Assembly (NCBI RefSeq): GCF_000004195.4
Contig: NC_030678.2
Location: 131,345,104 to 131,409,103, forward strand
Direction: 5' to 3'
DNA from: Xenopus tropicalis
Taxonomy: Eukaryota > Chordata > Amphibia > Anura > Pipidae
Length of the DNA: 64,000 nt
Made by a program: the position numbers and the translations under genes. Below the pieces are notes generated by a model. That model was not told where the DNA came from. It worked only from the letters and a program-made list of their open reading frames with translations, and searched no databases. Positions 1 through 10,841 of this stretch are shown piece after piece. Position 1 is the first letter of the stretch, and the number at the start of each line of letters is the position of its first letter.

Positions 1-490
1 ATTCAATATACAGTCGCTAATCAAACAAAATATTAGCAGTTATGTACTAGAAAAGAGAAGTTTATTATACAGCACTGTATATCAAGGCAAACACAAAACT
101 ATTGCAAAATCTGGAACATGGCTCACTATCTTACTACATTTAAAATACTCTTATTATACAAGGATGCAATTGCTGACACAGTAATGTGTCAGTAAAGTTT
201 TATACAAGTAGGGAGTCATGTCAAGTTAGTGCATTACTACGCAGGTATTGATCTAGTATCTATACTTTTCTACACTAGAACAAACCGAGTTGTATCAGTG
301 AGTAAGGATTCTCATGGGTGGGCAATAATGAGCACTATCACACTGATACAAATACCAGTCAGTTGGACTAGTGAAAATGGACTGAAGCTCTAAAACTTTT
401 AAAACCAGGAATTACATGCACAGCATTTGTGCTTATAAGACCCAGTAAGGCTGAAAGCTTTTATATGTAGTAATACGTCAAATAAATTGG
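1..490. other. Unassigned AT-rich DNA
   Basis: I see no gene, RNA or clear repeat here. The open frames are short and have no recognisable domain. Confidence 0.5.
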
Positions 491-660
491 ACTTGCTGTG
501 TTTTCTTAAAGTCATTTCACCAGTCATCCGACTGGCTTTTTCTGAATTGAGAAATGTCAGAAACGTCTTCAAGAAAAACACAGCAAGTTCAGTTGATTTG
601 ACTTATTACTACAGATATACCATGACCTGGATGAATGAGAATATTCACAAACATGTTGAA
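491..660. repeat. Inverted repeat with GAAACGTCTTC motif, retroelement-end-like
   Basis: The segment ACTTGCTGTGTTTTCTT (491-507) is matched in reverse complement by AAGAAAAACACAGCAAGT (571-588), with one extra base. The match continues inward imperfectly to the GAAACGTCTTC motif at 560-570. Between the arms lies a small hairpin, CCAGT-CATCCG-ACTGG. Similar sequences with this GAAACGTCTTC block followed by a GATTTGACTTATTAC-type tail are, from memory, common in fish and frog genomes and may be ends of Penelope-like or other retroelements. That family assignment is an inference. The two open frames that cross it are products of the repeat. Confidence 0.45.
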
Positions 661-719
661 AGCTTTTCCTATAAGTATAACATGCTGAAACTATTACTAG
701 GGAACATGAAGCTGTGATG

Positions 720-1185
720 TGCCTGCCTGTACTACATGACAGGTGCAGCGTCGAGTCTCCAACCCTCCCCCCTCCCTCTTTTCTCCCCCATACCCTTAAA
801 CCATTTACCCAAACAACACACAGGCCACAGTTATTTATTTGTTAACAATACAACTTAACATCAGTTAACATTTGTAACATTGTTAACTTGTACAAAACCA
901 TTTGTATAACAAACATTTACAGTAACCAACATTTACAATAGCCGACAATCCTTACTCTCCTCCCAGGGACTGGCCCTGCGCCCAAATGTAACGCCTGGTT
1001 CCTGCCTCCTTTTCCCCCGACCTAAACCGAGGCTAACTGCCTCTCGATCAGGACTGCAGGCCAACCGGGCTACACTCTCCTTGGTAAGTACCCCCCTTAA
1101 ACTTTCCCTGGGGGCACGAAGAAAGGTACCCTCCGCCAACTGAACATAAGATTTTCCTGCAGCCGGATAATATGCCACATCATCC
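720..1185 (-). mobile_element. LTR-like block, minus strand
   Basis: This block is much richer in G+C than its surroundings at 948-1180. Read on the minus strand, the GC-rich part is followed by an AT-rich region with a polyadenylation-like AATAAATAA (plus-strand TTATTTATT near 830-840) and then a pyrimidine/purine-biased tail. That order, GC-rich then AATAAA then a short R/U5-like tail, resembles a solo LTR. A start at minus-strand TGTGGCAT (near 1175) is possible, but I found no target-site duplication. The 81-codon minus-strand frame at 933-1178 has no domain I recognise. It could also be an unrelated GC-rich repeat. Confidence 0.3.
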
Positions 1186-1890
1186 AGAAATATTTATTTA
1201 TAAATAACTTTACAAAGTGCAATCCAGCATATTAGAATCCTATGCCTATATCTCTAAACTTGGTAATAGGCACCAGCAGCCTATATAAAATTGACAGAAT
1301 TGTTTAGAGAATGTATCTACATTATTAGTTTTCATAAGCCAGGCCTGACAAATGAATATTTTGTAATGTCCTTGTTTGGGTTTCACTATATGTACACGAG
1401 CAGAGATTGAGTTGCCTCTCACGCAAAATATAACATTGAGCATTTTATGTTGACTAATAAAGTTTTTTTATTATACATTATTTCTAACTACACTTTAATT
1501 CAAATTAAAAGAACTGCTCATACCCCTATTAAAATCACAAATTTGGACAAAAATAAGAATTTGCATAAGATACTGTGGTATGTACAATATGTATTTTAAT
1601 ATATTCCATGACAGAGATTCAATTAACTTACTAGTTTTTTTGGTATTGCAAAAGAAAAATTAACTTGACTTATGTTTTGACCTAAAACTCAAACTTTGAC
1701 CAGAAAATGCCTCTAGAATAAAATGAGATTCACAGTCAAAAGCAGCCCTAATTACAGACTTTATTTTTGTTCTTTTTATGTTAATCTTCATTGTTCTAAC
1801 ACATTTTGAGTATTTGGCACAGGCTAATAAGTATTTTTTTTAAATGTTTAATATTGTATATTTCCTTTCTATTCGATGGCAGTTGTAGCA
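1186..1890. other. Unassigned AT-rich DNA
   Basis: No feature recognised. Short T and A runs only. Confidence 0.5.
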
Positions 1891-2225
1891 AGACTGAAAA
1901 GGTATAGAAAAGAAAGAGAATTCTAGAAAAATAAGCTAAAAAGGAAGCTAAGATATTTCTTAACAGATACTAAGAATGGAAGATTAAGAGAGATTGAACT
2001 TTCTAGAGGAGGACACCAACAGATAAAAACAGCAGAGACTGAGAAATGCACTAAAGAAAAAAAAGTGAATTATAATGCTAGGAACTCTAAAGAAATAAGA
2101 TATATTTTATATATCAGCAAAAACAGCAAATGCTAAAGAAAGAAATAATGAAAAAGTGACAGAAAGCAGCACAAGATGAAGCAATTAGATAAATAATCAA
2201 GTACAACTTGAAAACAAGGTACACT
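1890..2225 (+). other. Purine-rich tract
   Basis: The plus strand is strongly purine-rich, with many AAGAAA/GAGA words, over about 330 bp. It could be a decayed LINE ORF1 region or simple low-complexity drift. No reading frame stays open, so I do not assign a gene. Confidence 0.35.
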
Positions 2226-2235
2226 TCGTGCTTGG

Positions 2236-2420
2236 GAAGGGTGGTCATAAATTATAACTAAATTTTATGGGGAAAAGTGTGCTCCTATTATCAAATATAG
2301 CTATATTATAAGTCACCAAGGAGTTCCATGACCATATCAAAGTATAAGACTGAGTGCTTTTGTACAGGTCATAGAACTGTAAAAATATTAGAGCTTAGAA
2401 GGAAAAAGTCAACTTTGAGT
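2236..2420 (+). repeat. Dispersed repeat, family R1, copy 1
   Basis: It shares the block AAGTCACCAAGGAGTTCCAT (near 2311-2330) and the following 'GAGTGCTTTTGTACAGG' context with copies at 49200-49395 (same strand) and 62210-62402 (opposite strand). All three pair a 'TGGTGC...ACTAA' region with a 'GTCACC..AGAGTTCCATGA' block and then an 'AGTGCTTTT' block. It is probably a non-autonomous transposon. Its ends are not resolved here. Confidence 0.55.
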
Positions 2421-3604
2421 TAAGGAAGACAAAACTTAGTTGGTTTTATCCAAAAGGCATCTATTTGCTTTCTTTGGCATGTAAAGCACATATAGTAGGC
2501 CTATGCTGAGCGCATTTGTGCACATTAAAAGCTCATAGTTACATCAGTTGGTACTTTATACCTTATAATAAATTGTAGCTATGGGAAAACAACTTTCTTC
2601 TTAGTAATGTGTATATTGTTAGAAACCTGTTGTCCTGTAGTAAATGACTTAATGTACAATAGCTTATGGGGCAGTTTATTTTTATGCATTCCCTGACTGC
2701 TTTATAATAGATGCAATAATAAAAAAATGGCATAGATTTAGTCAACTTAACATTCAGAGCCAAAGTTCTACAATTATGGGATTTTACAATCCTAATATTG
2801 TTTTACAAGTCACTTCTATGTCAATAGTGTTTTTTTAATTAGAATCAAATGATCTTTCAGTATTTTTGCTATTTATATATACAATTCTGTTGTTCAAAAA
2901 TCCACTTCAACACATGAAAATGTAGCTTTTGTTAAAGTAAATAATAGTAATAATAATAGTTTTGTATAGCACCCTTATTAAAAGGGGTGTGCACTGAAAG
3001 ACTAAAACAAAACATTAATTCACAATGAAAAAAAATTAAATACACATTCATTACAACTTAGAATGATTTAAATATATAAGTTAATACACATATTGAAATG
3101 TATAATGATTATAAATGTAATTGCTCTTGTAGTTCATTTCTTTTAGCTTTATTTGGCTACTTGTAGCCTTGCACCACTAAAACATTGTTACATTATTCAA
3201 CTCTCCATCAAGGACTCCATTTCATACAATGCCTTGCAAATTATATTATTAACAGAACAAAAATATAATAGCATATAATAACAGAAGTATTCAAGGTGTT
3301 GTGGGAAATTGAGTTCTGGCTGGAGCAGAGCTGATTTCTGATATTTATTCCACCAGTCAGCCAAAGTGATTTCTGATGTGATATTCCAGCAGTCTGCCAA
3401 ACTGAGGGCAGACAGAAACTACTTTCAATTGTACTTTAATTAAAAAAATAACTTTTATATTGTTGAAAACAGGTAATTAATGTATACTGGATAGTTGCTT
3501 AGAATGTCATTGTCTTTTATTATGTCAAATGTTTTTTTTTTATTATTTACGTGAATATTACCTTTAAATATAATTTCAGTAATCTTGATACTGCATTTCT
3601 AGCA
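2421..3604. other. Unassigned AT-rich DNA
   Basis: No gene or resolved repeat. There is a short AAT-type run near 2938-2960 and several A/T runs. Confidence 0.45.
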
Positions 3605-4059
3605 AGGCTGGAAAATAAGTCAACTGTGAGAGGGCACATAGGTGTGTGCACTTGATGAGCTTGGTGGTACATGATGAAGGTCTAATGTTGTTCTTAGGCA
3701 GGAAAATAAGTAAACTGTGAGAGGGCACATAGGAGTGTGCACTTGATGAGCTTAGTGGTACATGATGAAGGTCTAATGTTGTTCTAAGGCAGGAAACTAA
3801 GTAAACTGTGAGAGGGCACATAGGAGTGTATGCTTGATGAGCTTGGTGGTACATGATGAAGGTCTAATGTTGTTCTAAGGCAGGAAAATAAGTAAATTGT
3901 GAGAGGGCACATAGGAGTGAACGCTTGATGAGCTTGGTGGTACATGATGAAGGTCTAATGTTGTTCTAAGGCAGGAAAATAAGTAAACTGTGATAGGGCA
4001 CATAGGAGTGTACGCTTGATGAGCTTGGTGGTACTTGATGAAGGTCTAACATTGTTCAA
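3605..4059. repeat. Minisatellite, 91-bp unit, five copies
   Basis: Copies start at 3605, 3696, 3787, 3878 and 3969, an exact 91-bp spacing each time. Each contains GGAAAATAAGTAAACTGTGA, then GAGGGCACATAGGAGTG, then GATGAGCTTGGTGGTAC, then GATGAAGGTCTAATGTTGTT. Copies differ by a few substitutions with no indels visible to me, which suggests fairly recent expansion. Two minus-strand open frames here (3576-3854 and 3955-4227) are translations of the repeat and are not genes. A lone fragment, AAGGCTGGAAAATAAGT, recurs at about 4389-4405, so the array may sit in a larger element. Confidence 0.95.
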
Positions 4060-4549
4060 ATTTACTCCAATAATTGTGCAATGTTTAAAACATGCTGTCC
4101 AGAATTGAAGTTTGTTATACTGTGGTTGATCAATCATGTTTATTTTTAGTAAATGTAATGTATTTATTCCCTTTGTTAGAAGAATTAATGAACTATTTTT
4201 TACCAGATTAAAATATGTATTTTGCAATTGATTTTACATTTTTGCTTTAGTTACTTGGTGGACACTCATAGTGCCCTATCACAACTGATGTATTCATTTT
4301 GGCTATAGAACCGGCGCTGGGGCTATACATCTTGCATTAGGTGTTAATGTAGTGTGACTTCCGCTATTATTAAATATTTTTGATACATAAGGCTGGAAAA
4401 TAAGTTTCATGCCATTCTAACAAAAAGAGCTTAGATAATTCTGAAAGGGGACATTTTTCAGAAATATTTTATTTTTTATAGTTGTTTTCTAATTGTTGTA
4501 CTTAATATATGTTATTAAATGTTTGAATTGTAGCCCACTGTATAAATTC
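4060..4549. other. Unassigned DNA with stray minisatellite fragment
   Basis: The only recognisable item is the 17-bp match to the minisatellite unit at about 4389-4405. The rest is unassigned. Confidence 0.45.
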
Positions 4550-4690
4550 TAGTGATGAGCGAATATGTCCTGTTTTGCGTTACCATAAAATTTGCAAAAC
4601 AACAAGAAAATTTGTGAAATGACGAAAAAAACATGAAATGCATTTGTTGCCTGACTTTTCTGTCGTCCGCGTCTTTATGACCACTAGTGA
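4550..4690. mobile_element. hAT-type MITE of the TAGTGATGAGCGAA family, partial
   Basis: The left end TAGTGATGAGCGAATATGTC starts at 4550 and is followed by the GCAAAAC/GAAA-rich interior typical of this family in the window. No right terminal repeat or matching 8-bp duplication is found, so the copy is truncated or decayed. Confidence 0.6.
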
Positions 4691-4734
4691 CGAAATTTTT
4701 TTTCACCAGGTTTCACTGTGATAAAATACCCATA

Positions 4735-5219
4735 GGGGCCCATATATCAAAGTACGATCAATTCCGAATACAGAAATATCATATTTTATTATGTTTTTAT
4801 ATGTTTTATAACTTTATAAGTTTTCGTACTTTGCTTATTTTTTTGCGACTTTTTCGTTAATTTGCGCAACTTTTTCGTACTTTTTGCAAAATCGGATTTG
4901 TTGTAATGAGTACGAAAGTTTCGGATTCATTCAAGCTTCGGTATCATGACTTTCCTTTGGCCAGGTTGGAGCTGCAGAGTGTCCTATGGGTGGCTTCCAA
5001 AAACATGCACAGAAGGATCAAAGTCAGAAAGGTTTTCCTGCTGTTTACGATCATTCAGATATGAAAATTTTGTGACTTTTGGATCGCCAATACGATATTA
5101 TTACTAATATGATTTTTCGTAAGCATTTTCGTGATATTTCCGATCATCAGAAATTATTGTATCTAATCCGAATTTTACCCATTTCGAGATTTGAACTGGT
5201 ACTTTGATGAATCAGCCCC
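4735..5219. mobile_element. MITE, family R2 (GGGGC...GCCCC ends), copy 1
   Basis: The element begins GGGGCCCATATATCAAAGTA and ends TACTTTGATGAATCAGCCCC, an imperfect terminal inverted repeat. The trinucleotide ATA flanks both sides (4732-4734 and 5220-5222), consistent with a 3-bp target duplication as in PIF/Harbinger-like elements. The interior (CGATAATTTC, TTTTCGTAAGCATTTTCG, TCGTACTTT words) recurs at 7168-7485, 24296-24512, 27882-28352 and 34546-34898. The superfamily assignment is an inference from the 3-bp duplication. Confidence 0.75.
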
Positions 5220-5305
5220 ATAGACTCCAATATATTGTGCCATGAAAAAAAATGTTGCCGCAGTTTGGAAAAAGCACAACAGCAGTGTACAATTATACAC
5301 ATGCA

Positions 5306-5570
5306 CAGGGACGGGCTAAGCCGACCGGGTGCCCTAGGCAACCCGGTCGTCCACCTCGCCCCTGCACCTTCCCCCTCGCATTTTGGTGCGCATGCGCATT
5401 CGGGGGAGGGGGGGTGTGACGCGATAATTCATTGCCCCCACCGCGGAATCACAAGCGGCGGGGGCAATGACCAAGGAACTAGGGGTAGGCAGGAGAGGTT
5501 CCTGTCTGCCCACCCCAATCGTTGCGCCCTAGGCAGCTGCCTCTTCTGCCTACCCCTAGTTCCGGCTCTG
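5306..5570. mobile_element. hAT MITE, 265 bp, perfect 8-bp target duplication
   Basis: The element starts CAGGGACGG and ends CCGGCTCTG, giving terminal repeats CAG(G/A)G(A/C)CGG. It is flanked by a perfect direct repeat CACATGCA at 5298-5305 and 5571-5578. An 8-bp duplication with CAG-type ends is characteristic of the hAT superfamily. The interior is GC-rich and CpG-rich, unlike the surrounding AT-rich DNA. The internal copies of CCTAGGGC-like and AGGGGTAGGCAG-like words are inverted about the centre. Open frames at 5235-5594 (plus) and 5429-5740 (minus) exist only because this block lacks AT-rich stops. Confidence 0.9.
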
Positions 5571-5578
5571 CACATGCA

Positions 5579-6914
5579 CAAATGGAGAATATGACCAGCA
5601 ACCCATCTATCATCATCAAATACTCCCCTGGATCCAGTGTGACCTAAGAACCATTGTACCATTTGTCTAGGATCAGTTGAAAAATTTTGCACCAAGAGAA
5701 AGTATAGGGTTCCTTTATCTCTACAGCTCTGATTTAGCAAATGAAGAAGTGCCTTTGGTCAGTGCTGGGCATAAAACATAGGTTGTATTATGAGGTTGTA
5801 GTGTGATCTGCTTATTACTGACATCATTAGAACTTGCCTACCTAATATAGCAACCGATCATTGGCCAGCAAATAGAATGCTCTAATTGGTTATTCTAGGT
5901 TGTATTCTAAGCACAGGCTGTCTGTGTAAGTAAACTAGATAAGGCCATCACCCTGGCCTTAACTCCCGTAATATCCATTTTTATTGCATTTTTTTCTACT
6001 TTACTACCACCTATATAGAAATGGAGAATATATATTGCATGTAATCTTATGGCAAAATGTGGTCACCTTTAAGGCATTCAGTGGCTGATCAACAAGTTTT
6101 TTTTGCTGCAATTGTTCTGTTAAATAATGGTTTGAAAAGCTCAATTATTTTTTGTATATTAAGCAAAAAAAATACATAGAAATTTAAAATGTAAAACATT
6201 GACATCTGAAAGCTTGCAAGCCACTGACTTCCTAGGAAAAGCTTGTCAACCCTTTAAAAATGATAAGTAAATTTCAAATTTGAGGTATTCAATTTTTTTT
6301 CCAATGATTTTATGCAATCATGTTTTTTTTTTTAGATTTTATTTATCAGAAGTCTTGTAAATGCCAAAGGAGGATGTTACATTGATGTCTAGCATAACTA
6401 GTACATTTGTGTGTGCCATTAAAGATTGCTTCATCTTTAATATACCAATTCCAATGCTCCAAGGGAAGATTACACAGTCAAAATGCTATTTTCCACTGAA
6501 TATTTAGGCTTAGCAATAAATAGCATTTGTTACACTTACAAACTAATAGCTTGGCATTTATGAAACCAAAATGTGAAACTTTTTCTGTGCAGTTTTTATT
6601 TAGCTTGCATAGTTTTTGGCTTTCAGTTCTTGCACAAATATAACACCCCCTACAGGTAAGTATTAATTAATACAAGACAGACAAAATGCCTTAGTCCTAG
6701 AGATTGTGCCGCATTCTAAGATTAAGGGTAAACTTCAGATATTAAAACATTTTTTCGTATTACATTTTACGTTTTTTTACGTTTTACGTTTAATTGCAGG
6801 AATACAAAAGAAGAAAATATAGTACTTTATTGTGAAGGCTATGCAAAAATTACAGACTTTGGTATCTGCTAAGAAGGTAAGATGTCTAACTAAAATTATG
6901 TTGTATATACACAG
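5579..6914. other. Unassigned AT-rich DNA
   Basis: No gene or resolved repeat seen. It contains T runs near 6095, 6292 and 6326, and ACGTTTTTTTACGTTTTACG near 6768. Confidence 0.45.
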
Positions 6915-7706
6915 TGAAAGGAGAAGGAAAGGTAAAAACTCAGTAAGCTTTATCAGAAAGGTCTATGTAAATACAGCCATAAGCACTCACAGAAATGCTG
7001 CACTGAGTTCTCTGTAAAAAGATTAGTTGTGTTGGTAATTCCTCTGCCAGAGACACGCAGCTTTCAGCTCTCTGCTCTCTTCTGCTCCCCCTCCCTCAAG
7101 AATGCTAAGAACTCACCCCCCCCTTAGGAATGTGGATCTGAGCCAATCAGCAGGAAGCTGACTCATAGGGGCGCATTTACAAAAGCACGAACGCTCGGAG
7201 TGTATTTTCGCCAAATTTTTCGGCCGTCCGCATGACTTTTTCGTACACCGCACAACTTTTTCGTACACCGCACAACTTTTTCATATGCTTGCGCGAAAAA
7301 AATCGGAAAGGTTTTACCGCTGTTTACAATGGTTCGGTACGAAAATTTCGTGACTTTAGGATGGCCAATACGATATTATCGTGACTAATGAGATTTTTTC
7401 GTAAGCATTTTCGGGATATTTGCGATCTTCAGAAATTTCCGTTTCCAATCCAAATTTTTCCCATTCAGGTTTCGAAATCTGCCCCATAGTCTTACTAACT
7501 GAGCATGTTCACTTGGTCTGGGTGTCTGTGCAGGAGTGAAGCATTATGGGAACTTTCTTTACACAGCTCAGCGTTTTTTCTTCCTGTTTAGCTTCTGATC
7601 ATCTGAACAGGTTAAATATGGGGAGAGTTAAGGGCACTATTGAGGGAACTGAAGGTATGCCTGCAGCTTGAGATTAACTCTTTATTAGCCTTTCCTTCTC
7701 CTTTAA
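6915..7706. mobile_element. T2-type MITE (TTAA ends) carrying a nested MITE
   Basis: The left end is TGAAAGGAGAAGGAAAGGT (TTAA decayed to TGAA at 6915-6918). The right end is CCTTTCCTTCTCCTTTAA, ending at 7706. These are reverse complements of each other and match the TTAAAGGRR terminus of the T2 family of Xenopus MITEs. The interior matches the copies at 19269 and 56622 (AGCACTCACAGAAATGCTGC, CTCCCTCAAGAATGCTAAG). The element is interrupted at 7168-7485 by a younger R2-family MITE. Confidence 0.85.
7168..7485. mobile_element. MITE, family R2, copy 2, nested in T2
   Basis: It starts GGGGCGCATTTACAAAAGCA and ends CGAAATCTGCCCC, and is flanked by ATA on both sides (7165-7167, 7486-7488). The interior CGTACACCGCACAACTTTTT is repeated twice in tandem at about 7252-7290. 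The insertion splits the T2 element, so it is the younger of the two. Confidence 0.8.
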
Positions 7707-8336
7707 GCAGTTGAGCTCTAGACAGGGCACATATGTAATTACAACACTAAAGAACAGCAAAAGAACTTGTACATGTGTCATGAACTGAATAGATAAGTGT
7801 ACTTTATTTTTTTGTTCGAGCAATTATTAAGGCTTTCTATGGATAAATGTGCTAACTTACTGTTCTCATTTGGGGCAATATTTAACAGTACAACCACATA
7901 TTAAGTTGGCACTATCTATTGTATGGTTCCAGAAACCTTACGTGGGGTTTCAAGGGGAAAAAAAATTGTTCAGGTACATTTCCCAGAGTGGGCTTTCTTA
8001 AATAAGAAAAAGTTTGGCAGCTTTTAGGTGCCACAGGGGTTTCCTTTATGATTGCTTGTCCCTAAAAGGAAAAAGCATATGCATGAAAATGCTTCTACAT
8101 AGTGCCAATATGCAGATGTGGATACACACGTAATTGTTTGGGGCATGAATTACATGCAGGCATCATAACTGAAAGGAGCAATGCCAACACAGGTGGATTT
8201 TCAATAAGGCAGTAAGGCTCACAAAACCTACTGGGCACCATAAAAAAAAACCCTTATTCTGTTTCTGCACTTGTCTGGAACCTTTAACATCAGGAAATCT
8301 TCTTGCATTCCTGCAAGCTCTGGTTCTGTTTTAATC
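7707..8336. other. Unassigned DNA
   Basis: No feature recognised. Confidence 0.45.
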
Positions 8337-8392
8337 AGCTGTGCTTTGATTTGATCATTCTTTTTGTGGCTTCTCCAATCAGAGCACAGCTT
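8337..8392. repeat. Short inverted repeat
   Basis: AGCTGTGCTTTGATT and AATCAGAGCACAGCT form a roughly 15-bp imperfect stem around a loop of about 27 nt. It is isolated and could be a decayed MITE core. Confidence 0.35.
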
Positions 8393-9094
8393 TCTTGACA
8401 GACAGTAAAATTGATCAACAAGGAACAGGTGTGGGCAGGGCTGGGGAGATATTACTAACTGAAGGCATTTCAGAAAAGAAGACTGATAAGAAGGATCTGA
8501 AGGCTGTAAACTTTACCTAAAAACTTCACCAACTCTGAACTTTTGCTGCAGATTTTATCCTACCCCCACAGGTACTATACTGTATATGTTATAAATAGAT
8601 TTTTGTTGCCAGGCATCTATAATCCAGTCCTAGCTCTTTCCCCCTGAAAAAGTTAATTATGCTTTTATATATTTTGTTGTTGTTTTTACACTTACTTTTT
8701 TTTCTTACCTTTGTCATTGTTTTCTAGTTAATTACAGTGGAGCCCTCATGAGACTGCAGAGCTGGAAGTAAAATAATGTTGTGTTTCACTGCCAGTTATA
8801 GTGGGAGGGCATGCCTGAATATCTGCCATCAATACCCACTGCATCTCACTGCATATAATGTGCTGGTTTTGTAACTATAGACTACATTTCACTGTATATA
8901 ATGTGCCTGGGATATCAGTACCCACTGCCTTTCTCGCTATAAGGCTAAAACAAATTTAGGCTAACTGATCACAAACATAAATGGATGGAAAACCTGTCAC
9001 TTTTTCAAGTATGTGATCTTCCTAGAGTGATGCATGCTTGTGTTTTCAGGAAAATGGTAATTTTCAGAAAAGTAGTTTTCAGAAAGTAACTCCT
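8393..9094. other. Unassigned DNA with a weak ~90-bp duplication
   Basis: Between 8830 and 8930 the phrases TACCCACTGC and TCACTG(C/T)ATATAATGTG each occur twice, suggesting an old local duplication. Nothing else is recognised. Confidence 0.35.
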
Positions 9095-9344
9095 ATGTGC
9101 ATAATAGCGTGCGCTAATATCAAGTGCGGCGAAAAATATAGCACGCGGCGGAAATTATTGTGCGTTAAAATATCACTTAAAATCACTCATCACCAGATAA
9201 ATAAAGCCAAGAACATTGATTCTTAATTCAGACAAGTGTCCTTTTAGTGAAACGATCGTTAACTTGCAAAAAATAAGAAGTGATAATATTTTAACGCATG
9301 TTATAAATAGCACTTGTTTTAACAACCTTTAGTGAATCGGCCCC
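9095..9344. mobile_element. MITE-like inverted repeat ending GGCCCC
   Basis: TGCGTTAAAATAT (about 9161-9173) and ATATTTTAACGCA (about 9285-9297) are inverted copies. The right edge AGTGAATCGGCCCC (ending 9344) resembles the ends of the R2 family and of other frog MITEs that begin GGGGCCGATTCACTAA. The left boundary is uncertain. The interior holds CpG words (GTGCGGCGAAAAAT) that stand out from the flanks. Confidence 0.5.
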
Positions 9345-10101
9345 ACTGTGTATTTGCACTAAAATGTCCCATTAATCTTAACTGTCAACCCATCCTAAAC
9401 ATTCAACTTCCCAGTTGAAACTGGTAGGAATTAAAGTAGTAACAGAAGTAGTACCTTTACTCAAAGGCTGGTCTCTGCATATGGTGCAAGTTATAACTTG
9501 GACTTACTTGGGGTATTTTGAAGGATGACCTTGACCCCAATAAAAGTAATAGCAAAAAAGAGAGAGCTAATCAAAAATCAAAGTGAAAAATTAAATTGGA
9601 GCTAAGAGATATGAGGTTTTTACCTTTTCCATGTGACTCTGGCTCTGTTCAAAATACAAGGAAACACTCAGTATAACACATTCCCTTAAACAACAAGTAC
9701 AAAGAACATTAACACCAGTAGGCTTGCATTTCCTTGTTAAAAAAAAAAAACACAAGGCCCTTTTTTAATGCTATTTTTTGCCAGTAAATCTATATATAGA
9801 AACAAAATAAAGTATTTCTTATCCAAATTGTGAGAGCCTGTACTGGCTAGAGGAAGACTGCAGAGGTCATTTACTTTGACCCTAGACACAAGTGCAAGAG
9901 CAAAAAGAGTGCAAGAGCACCCCTCAAATGTTCACTAGTAATATAACCTAATTTTACATCTGATAGGAAAATGAGTTATTTATTCTCTTAGATGTCAGGA
10001 AGAGGGGCAAAGCCCCCAATTCATAGTTTGTCCTACTGGCAGGTTTTATTCAGTCAGTAATATAATAATAAGGCTGCCGGGAATATAAATATATTATAGA
10101 T
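9345..10101. other. Unassigned AT-rich DNA
   Basis: No feature recognised apart from a short A run near 9737. Confidence 0.45.
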
Positions 10102-10200
10102 GCCCTCCCGAGTCCAGTTAGTAATTGTACCGGAACAAGCAAAGTTCATATATATGCAATTTTCTCTTCGGTACAATTACTAAAGTGGGCTCAGGAGGGT
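10102..10200. repeat. Inverted repeat with 30-bp arms
   Basis: GCCCTCCCGAGTCCAGTTAG plus TAATTGTACCG (10102-10132) pairs with CGGTACAATTACTAA plus AGTGGGCTCAGGAGGG (10169-10199), with a few mismatches and a loop of about 36 nt. It is likely a small MITE core or hairpin-forming repeat. I could not define a target duplication. Confidence 0.65.
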
Positions 10201-10447
10201 ATATGCAATTCAGGTCTGTCTTTCATCTGCTACTCTATCTACACTTCCAAAAGTACAAGCACATGAAGGAATTTATCAAAAAGGGCTAATAAAGCACAGA
10301 GTTAACATTGTATTGTATCTTTTTATATTAGCATATAATGCAAGTCCCAGCTCCCATTATGGTTTCCTCTGGAGCTGCACTATTAATCTTGGATATATTC
10401 ATGTTGTGCTTCCTTTTAATTTTAATTCAAATCTGATCAGTAATAGA

Positions 10448-10553
10448 TAGTGATGAGGGAACCTGTTCCGTTTTGCATCGTGAAAAATGTGCAAAACTGC
10501 TGCAAAATTAGCAAAATGGTGAAAATTTTTTGAAATGCCTCGCCTTTTTTTTA
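10448..10553. mobile_element. hAT MITE of TAGTGATGAG family, right end missing, duplication intact
   Basis: The left end TAGTGATGAGGGAACCTGTT starts at 10448. The element stops after a T run at 10553 with no right terminal inverted repeat. The 8-bp GTAATAGA nevertheless flanks both sides exactly (10440-10447 and 10554-10561). See findings. Confidence 0.7.
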
Positions 10554-10841
10554 GTAATAGAGCAACTGTAGTTTATTTATTTACATGGCTTATCTAGACT
10601 TATGACTTTGATTCCTCATCAGTACTGGTTAGTGCGTGTTAGTTATCGATCACACTGTGACTATTTGGTGCTAATCAACTATTTTATCTATAGAGATCTA
10701 ACCCAATTTCATTATCTGTATATACATAAACTGGATTTACAGTAACTAAATTAAGTGTTCAGCAAAAGAGCCATTGTCCTATAATATTAACTACCTTTTT
10801 TTAAGCAATTTTGTCATTAGCCTTCTAAAAAATGGTATGCT

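Noticed and set aside
3576..4227. Two minus-strand frames with repeated HQAH/TKLI segments
   Set aside because: They are translations of the 91-bp minisatellite; the frame changes between units because 91 is not a multiple of three.
5235..5740. Opposing frames of 119 and 103 codons
   Set aside because: They cover the hAT MITE at 5306-5570 and its flanks, with no domain.
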